DNA of 10,854 bases from Aureobasidium sp. EXF-3400 (GCA_024195585.1 SWBL01000702.1:1-10854); one strand, 5' to 3'; shown: positions 1 to 9,174, numbered from the stretch's first letter. Notes: a model not told the origin generated them from the letters alone. Translations and numbers: made by a program.

Positions 1-63
1 CCTTGAGGTTGTACTTTATCGAATGATAAGAGCCACACGCTCTACCGATTGAGCTACCCCGGC
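1..63 (-). tRNA. tRNA-Lys (anticodon CTT), 5' exon plus part of an intron, cut by window edge
   Basis: Read on the minus strand from 63, the sequence folds as the 5' part of a tRNA: a 7-nt acceptor strand GCCGGGG (63-57), TA, D-stem GCTC/GAGC with loop AATCGGTA including the conserved GG, then anticodon strand TGTGG and loop start CTCTTA. The anticodon CTT is at 30-28 and reads AAG (Lys). The next bases cannot pair with TGTGG, and eukaryotic nuclear tRNA introns sit just after position 37, so I infer an intron from 26 to beyond base 1 (at least 26 nt). An AAG at 4-2 could form the usual anticodon-intron pair, which would put the 3' splice site just outside the window. The T-arm and acceptor 3' strand are not visible, so the gene is partial here. 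A split tRNA-Lys(CUU) is plausible in fungi. Confidence 0.78.
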
Positions 64-600
64 AGGTCTGATGATCTAGTTCACTGTGTGAACTGGCTGT
101 TGACGATGGAAGGAACTGTGGCAAGTAGGTATATGAACTCTCGTCTGACTGAGGCCAAGTGAGCACATGTTGACCATCCGTTGGCCGACTGGCATAGCGC
201 TTTGTGTTCGATCGTCGCAACGCAAGAGTGAATATCAATGCAACCTGCAAGATCACTCTGGAGATCCCTGCAATAGTACGATCCAAGTGTCGAACGTGTT
301 GTAGGAGAACAAGAGGAGGTCGAGGCGTTGACGTCGTGAGATGGAAAGGAGGTGAAGCCTGTCCGCTATCGGGTCGACTCGATCCATCGAGCTCCGCCTA
401 TCTTTCGGCTAAAGTCGCTCGCAACTACATCTCCTACCTTGGCCGACATACGACGCCGATCATTTCAAGGGCGTGTATCTTGTATATGAAGCAAATCTAG
501 TCGATCTCCACTTACCTTCCTCACATACACTTCTTGCCACGATCCAAATTATCTTCAACCTGTTAACTGCATCGAGGACTATATCATCTAAAAACCAATC
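64..600. other. Intergenic region between tRNA-Lys and the HAD hydrolase gene
   Basis: This 537-nt stretch separates the start of the minus-strand tRNA from the plus-strand HAD gene. Reading frames in it are short, begin at GTG or TTG rather than ATG, or overlap the HAD gene antisense, and none has recognisable protein features. The last 100 nt before the HAD start are CT-rich, as is common in fungal promoters and leaders. I see no clear TATA box or other nameable element. Confidence 0.6.
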
Positions 601-1326
601 ATGGCCAAACTTACCGACTTCAAGCTTCTCTCTTTCGATGTCTACGGAACACTCATAGACTGGGAGACTGGCGTGATAACCGCTCTTCAACCTCTTCTCT
701 CCCAGAACAATAAGGCCGGCAACTATACCCGCAAGGAACTCTTGGAGATTTACCACCACCACGAAGCCTCTCAGCAGCAGAAGACACCGGATATGTCTTA
801 CTGTGACCTGCTCGCCACGATCCACCCCTCGATCGCTGCAGACTTGAAGTGTGAATCTCCATCAGAAGCAGACAACAAAGCATTTGGAGATTCGGTAGGG
901 AAATGGCCAGCCTTCCCCGACACCGTGGATGCTCTCAAACGTCTCGCAAAGCACTACAAACTGGTTGTTCTCTCCAATGTCGACCGCAACTCTTTCTCCA
1001 CCACAAACTCCGGACCTCTGCAAAAGTTCCCCTTCGACGCCATCATCACAGCCCAAGACATCGGTAGCTACAAGCCTTCACTCAAGAACTTCGAATTCAT
1101 GTTGAAGGAAGTAAACGAAAAGTTTGGAATTGAAAAAGCACAGGTGCTGCAGACAGCACAGAGTCAGTTCCATGATCATCACCCAGCTAAGAAGATGGAG
1201 ATCAAGAGTTGCTGGATTGTAAGACCGGGAGCGGAGATGGGAAACAGAGAGGAAGAAATCTTTGACTGGAAATTTGACACGCTCGGGGATATGGCTAATG
1301 CTGTTGAGAAGGAAGAGCAAAAGTAG
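601..1326 (+). CDS. HAD-superfamily hydrolase, type II 2-haloacid dehalogenase-like
   Basis: A single-exon gene for 241 residues. The HAD fold signatures are in order: motif I SFDVYGTL with nucleophile Asp13 in the DxYGT form typical of haloacid dehalogenases, motif II LSNVD with Ser125/Asn126, motif III Lys158 in YKPS, and a C-terminal QSQFHDHHPAKK (about 187-198) standing where the final acidic motif lies. A helical cap of about 90 residues sits between motifs I and II, as in C1-cap HADs. There is no signal peptide or membrane segment, so it is probably cytosolic. The family hydrolyses carbon-halogen or phosphate bonds through an aspartyl-enzyme intermediate; fungal members with the FHDH motif are mostly uncharacterised, so the substrate is unknown and dehalogenase activity should not be assumed. 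The start is chosen for motif I at the usual distance and an A at -3. The gene converges on vph1, 315 nt between stop codons. Confidence 0.9.
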   Translation: MAKLTDFKLLSFDVYGTLIDWETGVITALQPLLSQNNKAGNYTRKELLEIYHHHEASQQQKTPDMSYCDLLATIHPSIAADLKCESPSEADNKAFGDSVGKWPAFPDTVDALKRLAKHYKLVVLSNVDRNSFSTTNSGPLQKFPFDAIITAQDIGSYKPSLKNFEFMLKEVNEKFGIEKAQVLQTAQSQFHDHHPAKKMEIKSCWIVRPGAEMGNREEEIFDWKFDTLGDMANAVEKEEQK

Positions 1327-1641
1327 CGATCATGACTCCCAGGATGGCACTGTCCTTTGCATACTTATTCCAGTGCCCACAGATCTATGTCCTGTAGAAT
1401 GAGTCGATGTCTGTAGAGGCGGAAAAATTGTATGCGTAGTAGAGTCGATGATCAACGTACGGCATTCAAGTATCACAAGGCTTGAGAACTGCAAGAAAGC
1501 GCAGAACAGTTCGAAAGGAGATGAACAAAATCAAAGAGACACAAGGCCTCATCTATACGGTAGATTTCTACATACAAGACTAAACAAGAAATGCGATGCA
1601 ATAGACGATACAATGATCTGGCGTCAAACAGCAGCGACATG
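1327..1641. other. Convergent intergenic region (HAD hydrolase / vph1)
   Basis: A 315-nt space between the two stop codons, expected to carry both 3' UTRs and polyadenylation signals. No AATAAA hexamer or convincing hairpin is visible. Plus-strand frames entering here (starting near 1448 and 1591) run on antisense to vph1 and are treated as shadows. Confidence 0.55.
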
Positions 1642-4385
1642 CTACTTCAAATCAGCCATTTCTTCCTCGAGCATGGTCTCAAAGCTGAAGGGCTCGAACG
1701 CGACACCATCGCCAAGGAAATGCTTGCTCATGGCTTCGACCCAGTGCAATCTCAAACTGTGCAACATAGCGGAAGTACCCTCCATGACGACCAGGACAGC
1801 GACAGTGAGGAAGAACCAGACAACGAAGAAGAAGAAGATGACAAAGGCACCAGCTACGCCAGTGAAGGCAAAGGCGTTGGCCAAGGTCATGGACCACAGC
1901 ACAATAGACAGCTGCTGATGGGCAAGTGACAGAGCCCAAAGACGGAGGTAAGAGGCGGTGTGAGAAACACAGTTGAGACAGAACTCGATGGTGTGGATGA
2001 CTTGGTGAATCATGACCTCGGAGAACTCAAACTCTTCATGCTCCTCGCTGTGAATGTCTTGGGTAATGATGGCAGCGCCGCCATCTTCGCTAGCAAAGCT
2101 CTGTCTGCCACCGTTCATGCCTTGGTGCTCGTCATCATCGTCATCGAGGGCGCTGACTCTCTGGCTTTCACCAACAGCGCTGTATCCCATGGCTCTAGCG
2201 CGGTTGTGCTCCCAGCGCAGGTAGAAAGGCTTCAAGAAGAGCATAATGGGCACACAACAGACTGCAGCAAGAAGCAGGATGACCTGAACAACAGCCTGGC
2301 CAGAGTAAAGCTCTTCTTCGACAGTACCAGGTTGCAAGAACATGTAGATAAGCATGTTGAGCAGACCGGGAGGGTTAGCACCGATGGCATACCAGTCAAT
2401 GGACCACTTGTAAACGATACAGAAGACGAGGTAACCAAAGATGGACTGGAAGAAGATCATACCAGGGATGAAGTTACCCCAGATGTCGATAGGAGTCTTG
2501 AAGTGCTTGGCGTTGACATAGGAAAGACAGAGGGAGTAGGTCATGTGAGCCCAACCAAGAAGAATACTGAGCTTCATCTTGTAACTGTTGGAGAACAGAA
2601 GATCGTTGTCAGTATCGTGCCAGCGCCAGTCCATACCGAAGGGGTAGGTGTATCCTTCTTTGCGGACCATGGTGACAGTCTGGCCCTCCTTGAAGTCGGG
2701 AATCTCCCACATGGAAGGGAAGATGGCAAGCTCCTTAGAGAAAGCGTCACAATAGATGAGACCAGTGTACATGGAGAAGATACCCATCATGAGCATGATG
2801 TAACGACCGAAGAAGGCCATGGAGAAAAGCTCGTCCTGCTTGGAGCGCATAAGAGGCTTCTCCCAGTAGATCATGGCGCAGGCGGCAGCAGTCATGATGA
2901 AACCGTGACCGAAATCACCAAACATGACGGCGAAAAGGAAGGGGAAAGTAACAATTGTGGGCAGACCAGGGTTGACCTCAGTGTACTTGGCAGTACCATA
3001 GGCGTCAATAATGGTCTGGAAACCAAGAGTGAATCTGTTGGTCTTGTTGTAGGTTGGGGGAGTCTTGGAAGTCTTGATAGTGTTGACGATGGTAGGGACC
3101 GAGAGACCGGCACGGTCGTTGACATCCTGCAGAGTCGACTTGACGAGACCAAGCGAGTTTGTAGGGCACCAGGCCTCTGCAATCAATGTCTTGCGCTGCT
3201 GGTCGTAGGAGAAGCGGTTGAGAGTCTGGTAGACAGCCTTTTCCTTGGCAACAATAATCATCCAGGCGGCCAGACTGCGACCGATCATGGTCAGCTCGGC
3301 GTCCAGAGTGCGCTTGGTGTTGGAGAGGACGTTTGCCAGGTCCTGCAGGCGAGTGTTGACCTCGTGCATCTGATCACGGCGTAGTTCGCTGTTCTCATCG
3401 ACATTGTAGATGTCGGCACCGAGAGACTCGGAGATCTTGCGGATCTTGTTGATAATTTCCTTGCCGTGGGCGAAGATGACGAAGACGCTCTTGTGCATCT
3501 CTTCGTTGTTCTCGGGGTTGATGATGGGTTCCTCGATCTCGCTCTGGTTCATGTACAGGTTACCGCGAAGAGTACGCCACAGGATACGCTCGAATGCGGC
3601 CATGCGCTCACGAGGGATGACACCAGCGACAAATCCAATGTTCATAACAGAGAAGGAACGCTCGCCCGAGGCGTCACCGTTGTGAGCCTGCTCCATATCA
3701 GCGAGCAGCGGTGCATCGTCGTCGTGGTTTTCGTCGATAGATTGGCGAATTTCGTCTGTCTGTCCGCGAGCCTGTTGTATGTGTGTTAGTGCTCATGACT
3801 GGCAGTCCACGGGATTGTTCAGACTTACGCGGTCGAAGAAGCCGCCAGCCTCGCGGAGCACCCAGCGCCACTCGGTCAACTCCATCTCACGCTTCTTGAG
3901 GGTTTCGTAGCTGTCGTTGAGCGACTGGATTCTCTGCTCCAATGTCTGACTGCGGTCGACCAGTTCGTCGATTTCGGATGCCGAGGGGGCGGCCAGGCGG
4001 TCGCCAAATTCGTACATGGAACGCATTGGGATATCAGCCTTGTCCATCTGAGCCTTGAAGTAGCCTGTCGATGATTGTCTCAGTCTCTTGTCCCATGTAC
4101 CATGTCAAGGAGGCGGCTAGCTTACGGAGCTGGCGTTCGACATTGTCGAGTCTTCGGATTTCCTGAGTGAAGGTGCGCTGGAAGGCAGTGGTTTCCGAGT
4201 TGAGCTAGACACCTGCGTCAGTGAAAGCCTGAGAGAGTCGGTGCAGGGCGACGCACGTCTCTAAAGTCCATGATGCCCAGTTCGCCCAAGGCGCTCACGA
4301 CTTCGCGTCCGATCTCGTTGGCCATGTACAGCTGGGTCAGCGACATGTCCGCCGAGCGGAACAGCGAGTCCTTTTGTGCCGCCAT
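1642..4385 (-). CDS. vph1: V-type proton ATPase subunit a (Vph1-like), four exons
   Basis: Exons on the minus strand are 4385-4257, 4204-4126, 4064-3829 and 3771-1642. They give 857 residues, close to the family's usual 840-860. Introns of 52, 61 and 57 nt have donors GTGCGT, GTAAGC and GTAAGT and acceptors TAG, CAG and CAG, with CTGAC- or CTAAC-type branch sites in introns 1 and 3. The N-terminal cytosolic arm (about 1-420) starts [16 protein letters not shown] and includes a heptad-like coiled coil. The membrane half follows: segments near 422-451 (with FGDFGHG), 468-492, 547-569, 579-604, 642-666, 748-778 and 782-813. An acidic loop lies near 688-698. Arg758 in [11 protein letters not shown] matches the Arg essential for proton transfer (Arg735 in yeast Vph1), and Arg822 in [10 protein letters not shown] matches yeast Arg799. 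Subunit a joins V1 to the c-ring and forms the proton half-channels of the vacuolar or endomembrane pump. The start has A at -3. Confidence 0.95.
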
Positions 4386-5016
4386 CTTGACTGTCGGTTG
4401 AACAATTAAGACGGGCCGTCGAGGGTGTTGTGTTTATCTTCGAAGGCAACAAGCTCGACGCCGTGTCGTTCGTGGTTGACTTGGCTGAATGACGATGCTC
4501 CCAAGGCTTTTCACACGTGACATGCTGACAGGGTGGTACCCTCGACGTCTTGCTCAACCACCATATGTCCAATTGTGCCATGAGCAACCGGATTTATTGA
4601 CATTTACTGGTTGATACTGGTTTCTAATATGCCTCTAGTGCGTCTCTAGAAGTATCAAACTCTTACATCTAGACGTTGTTGGGATATGTAGCTTTCTTCT
4701 AAATTTGAGCGTGGGCTTCAAGAAATGACTTCCACCCGAGATAGATTTGGCAGCATTTTGAGCTGACGAAAGCATCAAGCACAAGTAAACTATTGTGCCT
4801 GGAAGAACTTAGCTCTTGACTGCTGAGTGTCATCTAACATCCTTGAGCATAGTAGATTGTAGTCTGAGCTCTATATCAGATCAATTCGAGCTTCGGCATA
4901 CGAACGATATTATATATACTACGGGCCTCGCAACTTCGAACAAGTACGGAATTATGAAACCGTATAATTGTTTGTACTACTTGCAGCATCCCAAAAATGT
5001 GGTCCATAACTTGCCC
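4386..5016. other. Intergenic region: vph1 promoter and 3' flank of the Rossmann-protein gene
   Basis: A 631-nt space between two same-strand genes. It should hold the vph1 promoter and leader near 4386-4600 and the 3' UTR of the upstream gene near 4850-5016. The stretch from about 4600 to 4980 is more AT-rich than its surroundings and contains a tandem TACTGGTT pair at about 4605-4623. Frames crossing it lack ATG starts or protein features. I identify no other element. Confidence 0.5.
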
Positions 5017-5847
5017 TCAGATCCTGCTTTTCAAGGGTATAAGACCAAAGGTCTTCCAAAACTCGCGGCTGTCGTAGCATCTGCCCAGCGTCTCCGAATC
5101 TCTAGGCAATGCCTTGACATTCTCTTCCTGCATCAATTCATACACCCACTGACTCTGCTTGCTGGGCTCTTCGTCCACATGCTTCCCTTCCTTGGCCCAG
5201 CCTACCATGAGCGACCACCAACAATAGACTTGGCCGTCGGTCAACATCCAACGTGAGCCCTTGGCATGCTCCCACTTGTCGAAGACTGCGAGAATTGCCC
5301 GTGCCACGTCCTCGCCGTGGATCAGATGCAAGCTTTTCTTGCTCTTGACCTGATCCTTGGTGGTTGCTACCCTGCTGACCCAGTTCTTCGGCTGTCTCTC
5401 CCCACCCCATAATCCGGAGAGGTTGAGTACACAGCCGCCCATGGACATCAGTTCGTCCTCAGAAATTGCTCGTGCATTCTCCTTGTTGTAAGGCGAGTGT
5501 CGGTCCACCCATGTTGTCTTTTGATCGATTTGCCAAATACCAGACGAGCCGAGCTGCAGGAAACGAACATTGGTTGCTGGATGTTGGTGTGTAGAGTTGT
5601 ACGCCCAAACCAGCCTGTGAGCCTGGCCTTCTTGATTGAGCGGGAAAGTAATCAAGATGTTGCGAGCAGAGGGCAGAACCTTGAAGTAGGTAGGATCCGG
5701 GTCTGAAGGATCGAATTTGAACTTGATAGTGCCGTCACGCCCTGTCGTGGATGTGGCGGCGTAGGTCAGGTTACGGGCCTTTATTAGCGGGATCAAGAAT
5801 GTCGACGTCCAGCCAGCTCCAAGGATGAGAATGTCCATCTCCTGCAT
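5017..5847 (-). CDS. NAD(P)-binding Rossmann-fold protein, atypical SDR (YeeZ-like)
   Basis: An intronless gene for 276 residues. The N terminus MQEMDILILGAGWTSTFLIP carries a beta-strand followed by a glycine-rich turn GAGWTS (10-15), the dinucleotide-binding start of a Rossmann fold. Further points resemble atypical short-chain dehydrogenases of the E. coli YeeZ type: ILITFPL (64-70), LQLGSSGIW (98-105), LNLSGLWGG (141-149), LHLIHGEDVARAI (173-185) and a closing CYDSREFWKTFGL (257-269). The classical YxxxK catalytic pair is not evident: the candidate Tyr120 is followed by NKEN, with no Lys four residues on. It may bind a cofactor without ordinary reductase chemistry; the substrate is unknown. 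The frame stays open upstream to a TTG at 5925, which is not a usable eukaryotic start. I take the first in-frame ATG (5847); the ATG at 5838 (273 residues) is equally plausible. Confidence 0.78.
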   Translation of the reverse strand: MQEMDILILGAGWTSTFLIPLIKARNLTYAATSTTGRDGTIKFKFDPSDPDPTYFKVLPSARNILITFPLNQEGQAHRLVWAYNSTHQHPATNVRFLQLGSSGIWQIDQKTTWVDRHSPYNKENARAISEDELMSMGGCVLNLSGLWGGERQPKNWVSRVATTKDQVKSKKSLHLIHGEDVARAILAVFDKWEHAKGSRWMLTDGQVYCWWSLMVGWAKEGKHVDEEPSKQSQWVYELMQEENVKALPRDSETLGRCYDSREFWKTFGLIPLKSRI

Positions 5848-6495
5848 GTCTGCTCTGCTGAGATAGGGTTGTGATGTTGTACGTTCCTGAGAGAGAGCGC
5901 TTTTGAGCTGGAGAAGCCCAGACAATTGAAGCCGGCCACGCGGGGTACTGAGTGATGACGAACGCCTCTGCCATCAGCTATTTGAATATATTGCTGCCTA
6001 CGGGGATTCTGGCCTTTATCCGAAACACAAGCATGCAATATTGAGAGGTGCCTAGATATATAGATGATGCATGAGCCGAAAATGGAAGCCCTACCAACCA
6101 GAGTGTCGAAGCATCATAAGCAGCAACGACAGCAGATGCCCAAGTGGCTACACCATCTTTTCTGCCGATAGAATCATGTTGAAAGATACCCCTGCGCGTG
6201 CTAGTAAGCATAATCCTGTCAATGTCTTGTTGAAGTGAACTTCAAGTTTGGCCCATCTCAGTAGTCTCAAACGGCAAGTATTAGCGAAACCACATGACTG
6301 ACTTACCTCTTTGGGCTAGAAAGACTTGTGGGAGAATACGAGAGGCACGAGAAGACATCACAAGTGATCCCAGCTCGAAGAACAGCACTATTTTCTGGTT
6401 TATGTTATAGATAGAGGGCTTGCACGATGGACGACATATTTTCTGAGAAGTGGAGTGATTACGTGCATAGGTACACAAGCTCTCTTGCATGCTAT
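5848..6495. other. Intergenic region between COQ8 and the Rossmann-protein gene
   Basis: A 648-nt space on a same-strand pair, holding the COQ8 3' UTR and the promoter and leader of the Rossmann gene. An ATG at 5974 opens a 67-codon frame (to 5771) that overlaps the Rossmann start out of frame. If transcription starts above it, this would act as an overlapping upstream ORF; otherwise transcription starts between about 5974 and 5848. A consensus-like minus-strand donor GAG|GTAAGT at 6307/6306 is listed separately as part of a possible small spliced ORF. Confidence 0.5.
6148..6358 (-). other. Possible two-exon small ORF or 3'-UTR intron downstream of COQ8
   Basis: On the minus strand an ATG at 6358 opens a short frame that reaches a near-perfect fungal donor, GAG|GTAAGT (intron from 6306). 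A suitable acceptor, TTGACAG, ends at 6216, giving a 91-nt intron. Joining 6358-6307 to 6215-6148 leaves an open 39-codon frame beginning MSSRASRILPQVFLAQRG, with a basic, amphipathic-looking start. I recognise no family. It could be a small mitochondrial protein, a noncoding exon pair in the COQ8 3' UTR or in the Rossmann gene's 5' leader, or chance. Confidence 0.2.
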
Positions 6496-9120
6496 CTAAC
6501 CTTGGCTCTGCTTCCATTTTGCAACTGCGTCCTCAAACAACTTCTTCGCTGGTACATTGGCACCTAGCCTGGCACAAAGCAGGAATGCACCACTCAGCTT
6601 TCTGTGCAGTGAATACGTTTCCTCTGGTGGCGGTGCCAGTCTTTCTCTGACCATGAGACCAATCTTCTCTCTTACTCTATCAGTGATAGTCTGGTCCTTG
6701 AAGTCATAGTAGTCGCTTGTTCTGCCAGAGTAGAAAGGCTCGCCGAGAGTGAGAATAGAGTCGACGTGAGCGGTAAGCATGGCCTGACTTTCTGCGCCGG
6801 TGAGATAGCCTAGCTTGATAGAGAGGTCACGACAGGCATTGCGGTCGTGCGTAGAAGCGGCGATGAGCAGCTGGACATAGGGCGTCACGAAACTCTCAGG
6901 GTACTCTCTCGAAGCTCCAAAGTCTAGCAACTCCAGTCTACGTTCAGAAGGGGCGTTGCCTCTGTTGTAGAGGAAGTTGGTCCAGTTGGGGTCGGTCTGC
7001 ATGAATCTCCACTCCATCAGTTCGCGGAGACAGAGGCGCAGCACTTGTGTGCCTATCCAATCTCTCTCGTCTTGTGAAAGGTCGGGGATCTTGGTAACGC
7101 CTTTGCCATGCATGAGCTCAGCTGTCAGGACTTCAGGACCGCATGCTTCGGGGAAGACCTGTGGGACACGGAACGTGGCAGATTCATCTTCAAGAAGAGT
7201 CACAAACCGAGCGCCGCACTTTGCTTCACGTTCGTAGTCACATTCCCATCCTAGCTCTAGGCGAGCATTCGCGATAGTCTTGTCGAGGAAGAGACCGGGA
7301 GGCAAAAGTCGCGATGCTGTGAGGAGAAGGGAGAGGTTGTTAAGATCAGAATCGATGCTACCACGAACACCAGGGTACTGAATTTTGACTGCAACTTCAC
7401 GACCATTGGAAGCCAGAGTAGCACGATGGACTTGGCCAATTGATGCAGCAGCCATAGGAACATCCTCGAAACTCGAGAACAGATCTTTCCAGTCAGCGCC
7501 AAGATTGGCAGCGAGTTGCTTGTTGCGTTGCCACGGGGGCATGTAGTCAGCACTGTCTTGGACACGTTGAAGCACAGCATTGATGGCAGGAGGCAGCATC
7601 TTGGAGTCTTGGAAACTCATCATCTGGCCGAGCTTGAGAGCTGCACCGCGCATGCGAGAGAGCTTAGCAACCAGCCTCTCCATGTTCGCAGGGCTAAGTA
7701 GTAATGAGCCACTTGCAGCAGCAGCGCCTCCAGTCACTCGTCGTAAACTTTCCCCGACGGCGCCAAAGGCCATACTTGTAGCCAGCCCTCCATACTGCCA
7801 GAGTCTACCGAAGCGAGAAGAAGGTACAGCAGATTCTCGCAGTTGATAGGGAGTACTTGGCTTGTCTGATTCTACGGCTGGTGATGCAGCAGCAGTGACA
7901 TCTGCGGCCATAGCATCAGCCAGCTCTTGAGTCTCCTTGTCACTAATCTGTGCCCGTGCTCCAGTAGCAGGGGCAGTCGTCTCAGTGCTAGGAGCAGGTG
8001 AAGCACTAGCTTCTGGCAACAATGCGCCTGGTCTTGCGCTGGAAGTGTCAGCATTCCTGTCTTCGGCCTTGATGCTCTCTTGGATTGGCTGGGCTGAGCC
8101 CTTCCTGGCGGCCTCCATCTTGAGCTCGTAAGCCTTTCTTCTATCCTCTCTAGCCCCACCACTCAGCAAGGAAGCCACTCTTGGGCTGTGGAAAACATCG
8201 GTATTGATACCTTCAGGAATCTCATCCTGTGCGGGAACAGCTTCTTGTTGCGGTATAGGTGGTTGGACAGGGTGTCCCTTGGATGAGTAGTATACGTCCT
8301 GGTTGATTTGGCCATCCTTGACGTGGTCGTCACCACCTTGAGTATCCTCAGCAGATTTGGGAATCTTGATGCGAGGTAGCGATGACAGTTCAACCGAAGA
8401 TTCTGTAGGTCTAACATTGAAAGTATCCTGCCCTGGTGTGGACATCGACTGAGAGTGACCAGACACCGAGGGTATCTGAAACTCAGCCTTACGCTGCATC
8501 TTGACCGTGTCATCGGCATGGCTGTCATGGGCAGCTGGGGTAGGAATGGTGGAGGTGCCAGACTCTGTCGGGTGCAAGTCCTTGATGATGGATTGCTGTT
8601 CTGCAAGAGGGTCCTTGGGAGCGTCCGTCACTGGTCGTTGGCTGAAGGTATCTGTGCCTTGACGACTCGGCGATGGATCAAGATTTGCACCCTCGGGAGG
8701 AATGGTGCCGTCCGGTAGAGGGTGACGGCGTGCCTTCTCTTGGATAACATGTAGGTCGTCTGCAGGGGGTGCTTCTGCAGCAGCGTTCTGCTCTGACCTG
8801 TCCCAATGATGATCCTGACCCAGTCCCTCGTGTGTATTTGTCCCGTCTGCGCCCTGGACTGTCTCTTGACTTGGTATCGGCTCCTCGTGTCGCGTGGCCT
8901 GCGTGTAGGCGGGTCCAGTCTCGTTGACCCTCCGTGAAAGAGCATAGGCAGCTCGTGCGGTGAGAGTGACGCGATCCGTCTGATTTTTGACAGCCTTTGC
9001 CAGACTCGACGTCTGTGTAAAGACTTCCCATTGCTGGGAGCGGATGTTGAAGTGGTGTTTCGCTATGGATCCAGCCGCGCTGAAAAGTCTGGCTGCATCT
9101 AGCAGCCGTCTGCCCGCCAT
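6496..9120 (-). CDS. COQ8: Coq8/ABC1 family atypical kinase (ADCK3/UbiB), mitochondrial ubiquinone biosynthesis
   Basis: An intronless gene for 874 residues, much longer than yeast Coq8 (about 500). The catalytic part starts near 436. It has the family KxGQ motif (LKLGQMMSF, Lys496-Gln499), the alanine-rich loop AAASIGQVH (557-565) that replaces the glycine-rich loop of ordinary kinases, VAVK Lys579, the catalytic-loop region TDPNWTNFLYN (Asp710, Asn715) and metal-binding LLDFG (Asp733). The C terminus LHRKLSGAFLLCARLGA is typical. The N terminus, MAGRRLLDAARLF onward, is basic, lacks acids for its first seven residues and suits mitochondrial import. Residues about 75-430 are Pro/Ser/Asp/Glu-rich and probably disordered, with short repeated motifs. 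Coq8 acts at the matrix face of the inner membrane as an ATPase needed to assemble the CoQ synthome (known for the family). The start has A at -3 and G at +4. Confidence 0.93.
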   Translation of the reverse strand: MAGRRLLDAARLFSAAGSIAKHHFNIRSQQWEVFTQTSSLAKAVKNQTDRVTLTARAAYALSRRVNETGPAYTQATRHEEPIPSQETVQGADGTNTHEGLGQDHHWDRSEQNAAAEAPPADDLHVIQEKARRHPLPDGTIPPEGANLDPSPSRQGTDTFSQRPVTDAPKDPLAEQQSIIKDLHPTESGTSTIPTPAAHDSHADDTVKMQRKAEFQIPSVSGHSQSMSTPGQDTFNVRPTESSVELSSLPRIKIPKSAEDTQGGDDHVKDGQINQDVYYSSKGHPVQPPIPQQEAVPAQDEIPEGINTDVFHSPRVASLLSGGAREDRRKAYELKMEAARKGSAQPIQESIKAEDRNADTSSARPGALLPEASASPAPSTETTAPATGARAQISDKETQELADAMAADVTAAASPAVESDKPSTPYQLRESAVPSSRFGRLWQYGGLATSMAFGAVGESLRRVTGGAAAASGSLLLSPANMERLVAKLSRMRGAALKLGQMMSFQDSKMLPPAINAVLQRVQDSADYMPPWQRNKQLAANLGADWKDLFSSFEDVPMAAASIGQVHRATLASNGREVAVKIQYPGVRGSIDSDLNNLSLLLTASRLLPPGLFLDKTIANARLELGWECDYEREAKCGARFVTLLEDESATFRVPQVFPEACGPEVLTAELMHGKGVTKIPDLSQDERDWIGTQVLRLCLRELMEWRFMQTDPNWTNFLYNRGNAPSERRLELLDFGASREYPESFVTPYVQLLIAASTHDRNACRDLSIKLGYLTGAESQAMLTAHVDSILTLGEPFYSGRTSDYYDFKDQTITDRVREKIGLMVRERLAPPPEETYSLHRKLSGAFLLCARLGANVPAKKLFEDAVAKWKQSQG

Positions 9121-9174
9121 CGTGTCGTCTCAATTGTCTATCCAGAAGTCTCACACGTGCTCATTGTCCGAATG

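Noticed and set aside
204..500. A 98-codon plus-strand frame upstream of the HAD gene
   Set aside because: It starts at GTG, has an arginine- and cysteine-rich composition without protein-like pattern, and ends just before the CT-rich HAD leader.
1960..3384. A 474-codon plus-strand open frame lying entirely antisense to the large vph1 exon
   Set aside because: The minus strand here encodes an unmistakable V-ATPase subunit a. The antisense frame has no recognisable domain, and its openness is explained by codon bias of a well-expressed gene (few codons whose complement gives a stop).
4816..5256. A 146-codon plus-strand frame overlapping the end of the Rossmann gene
   Set aside because: It begins at TTG, overlaps antisense a gene with clear family motifs and has no domain of its own.
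5848..5925. N-terminal extension of the Rossmann protein by 26 residues
   Set aside because: The extended start is a TTG codon, and the Rossmann strand begins naturally a few residues after the ATGs at 5847/5838.
5771..5974. A 67-codon minus-strand ORF overlapping the Rossmann start out of frame
   Set aside because: It overlaps the dinucleotide-binding region of a recognised protein and has a weak start context (C at -3). At most it is an upstream ORF.
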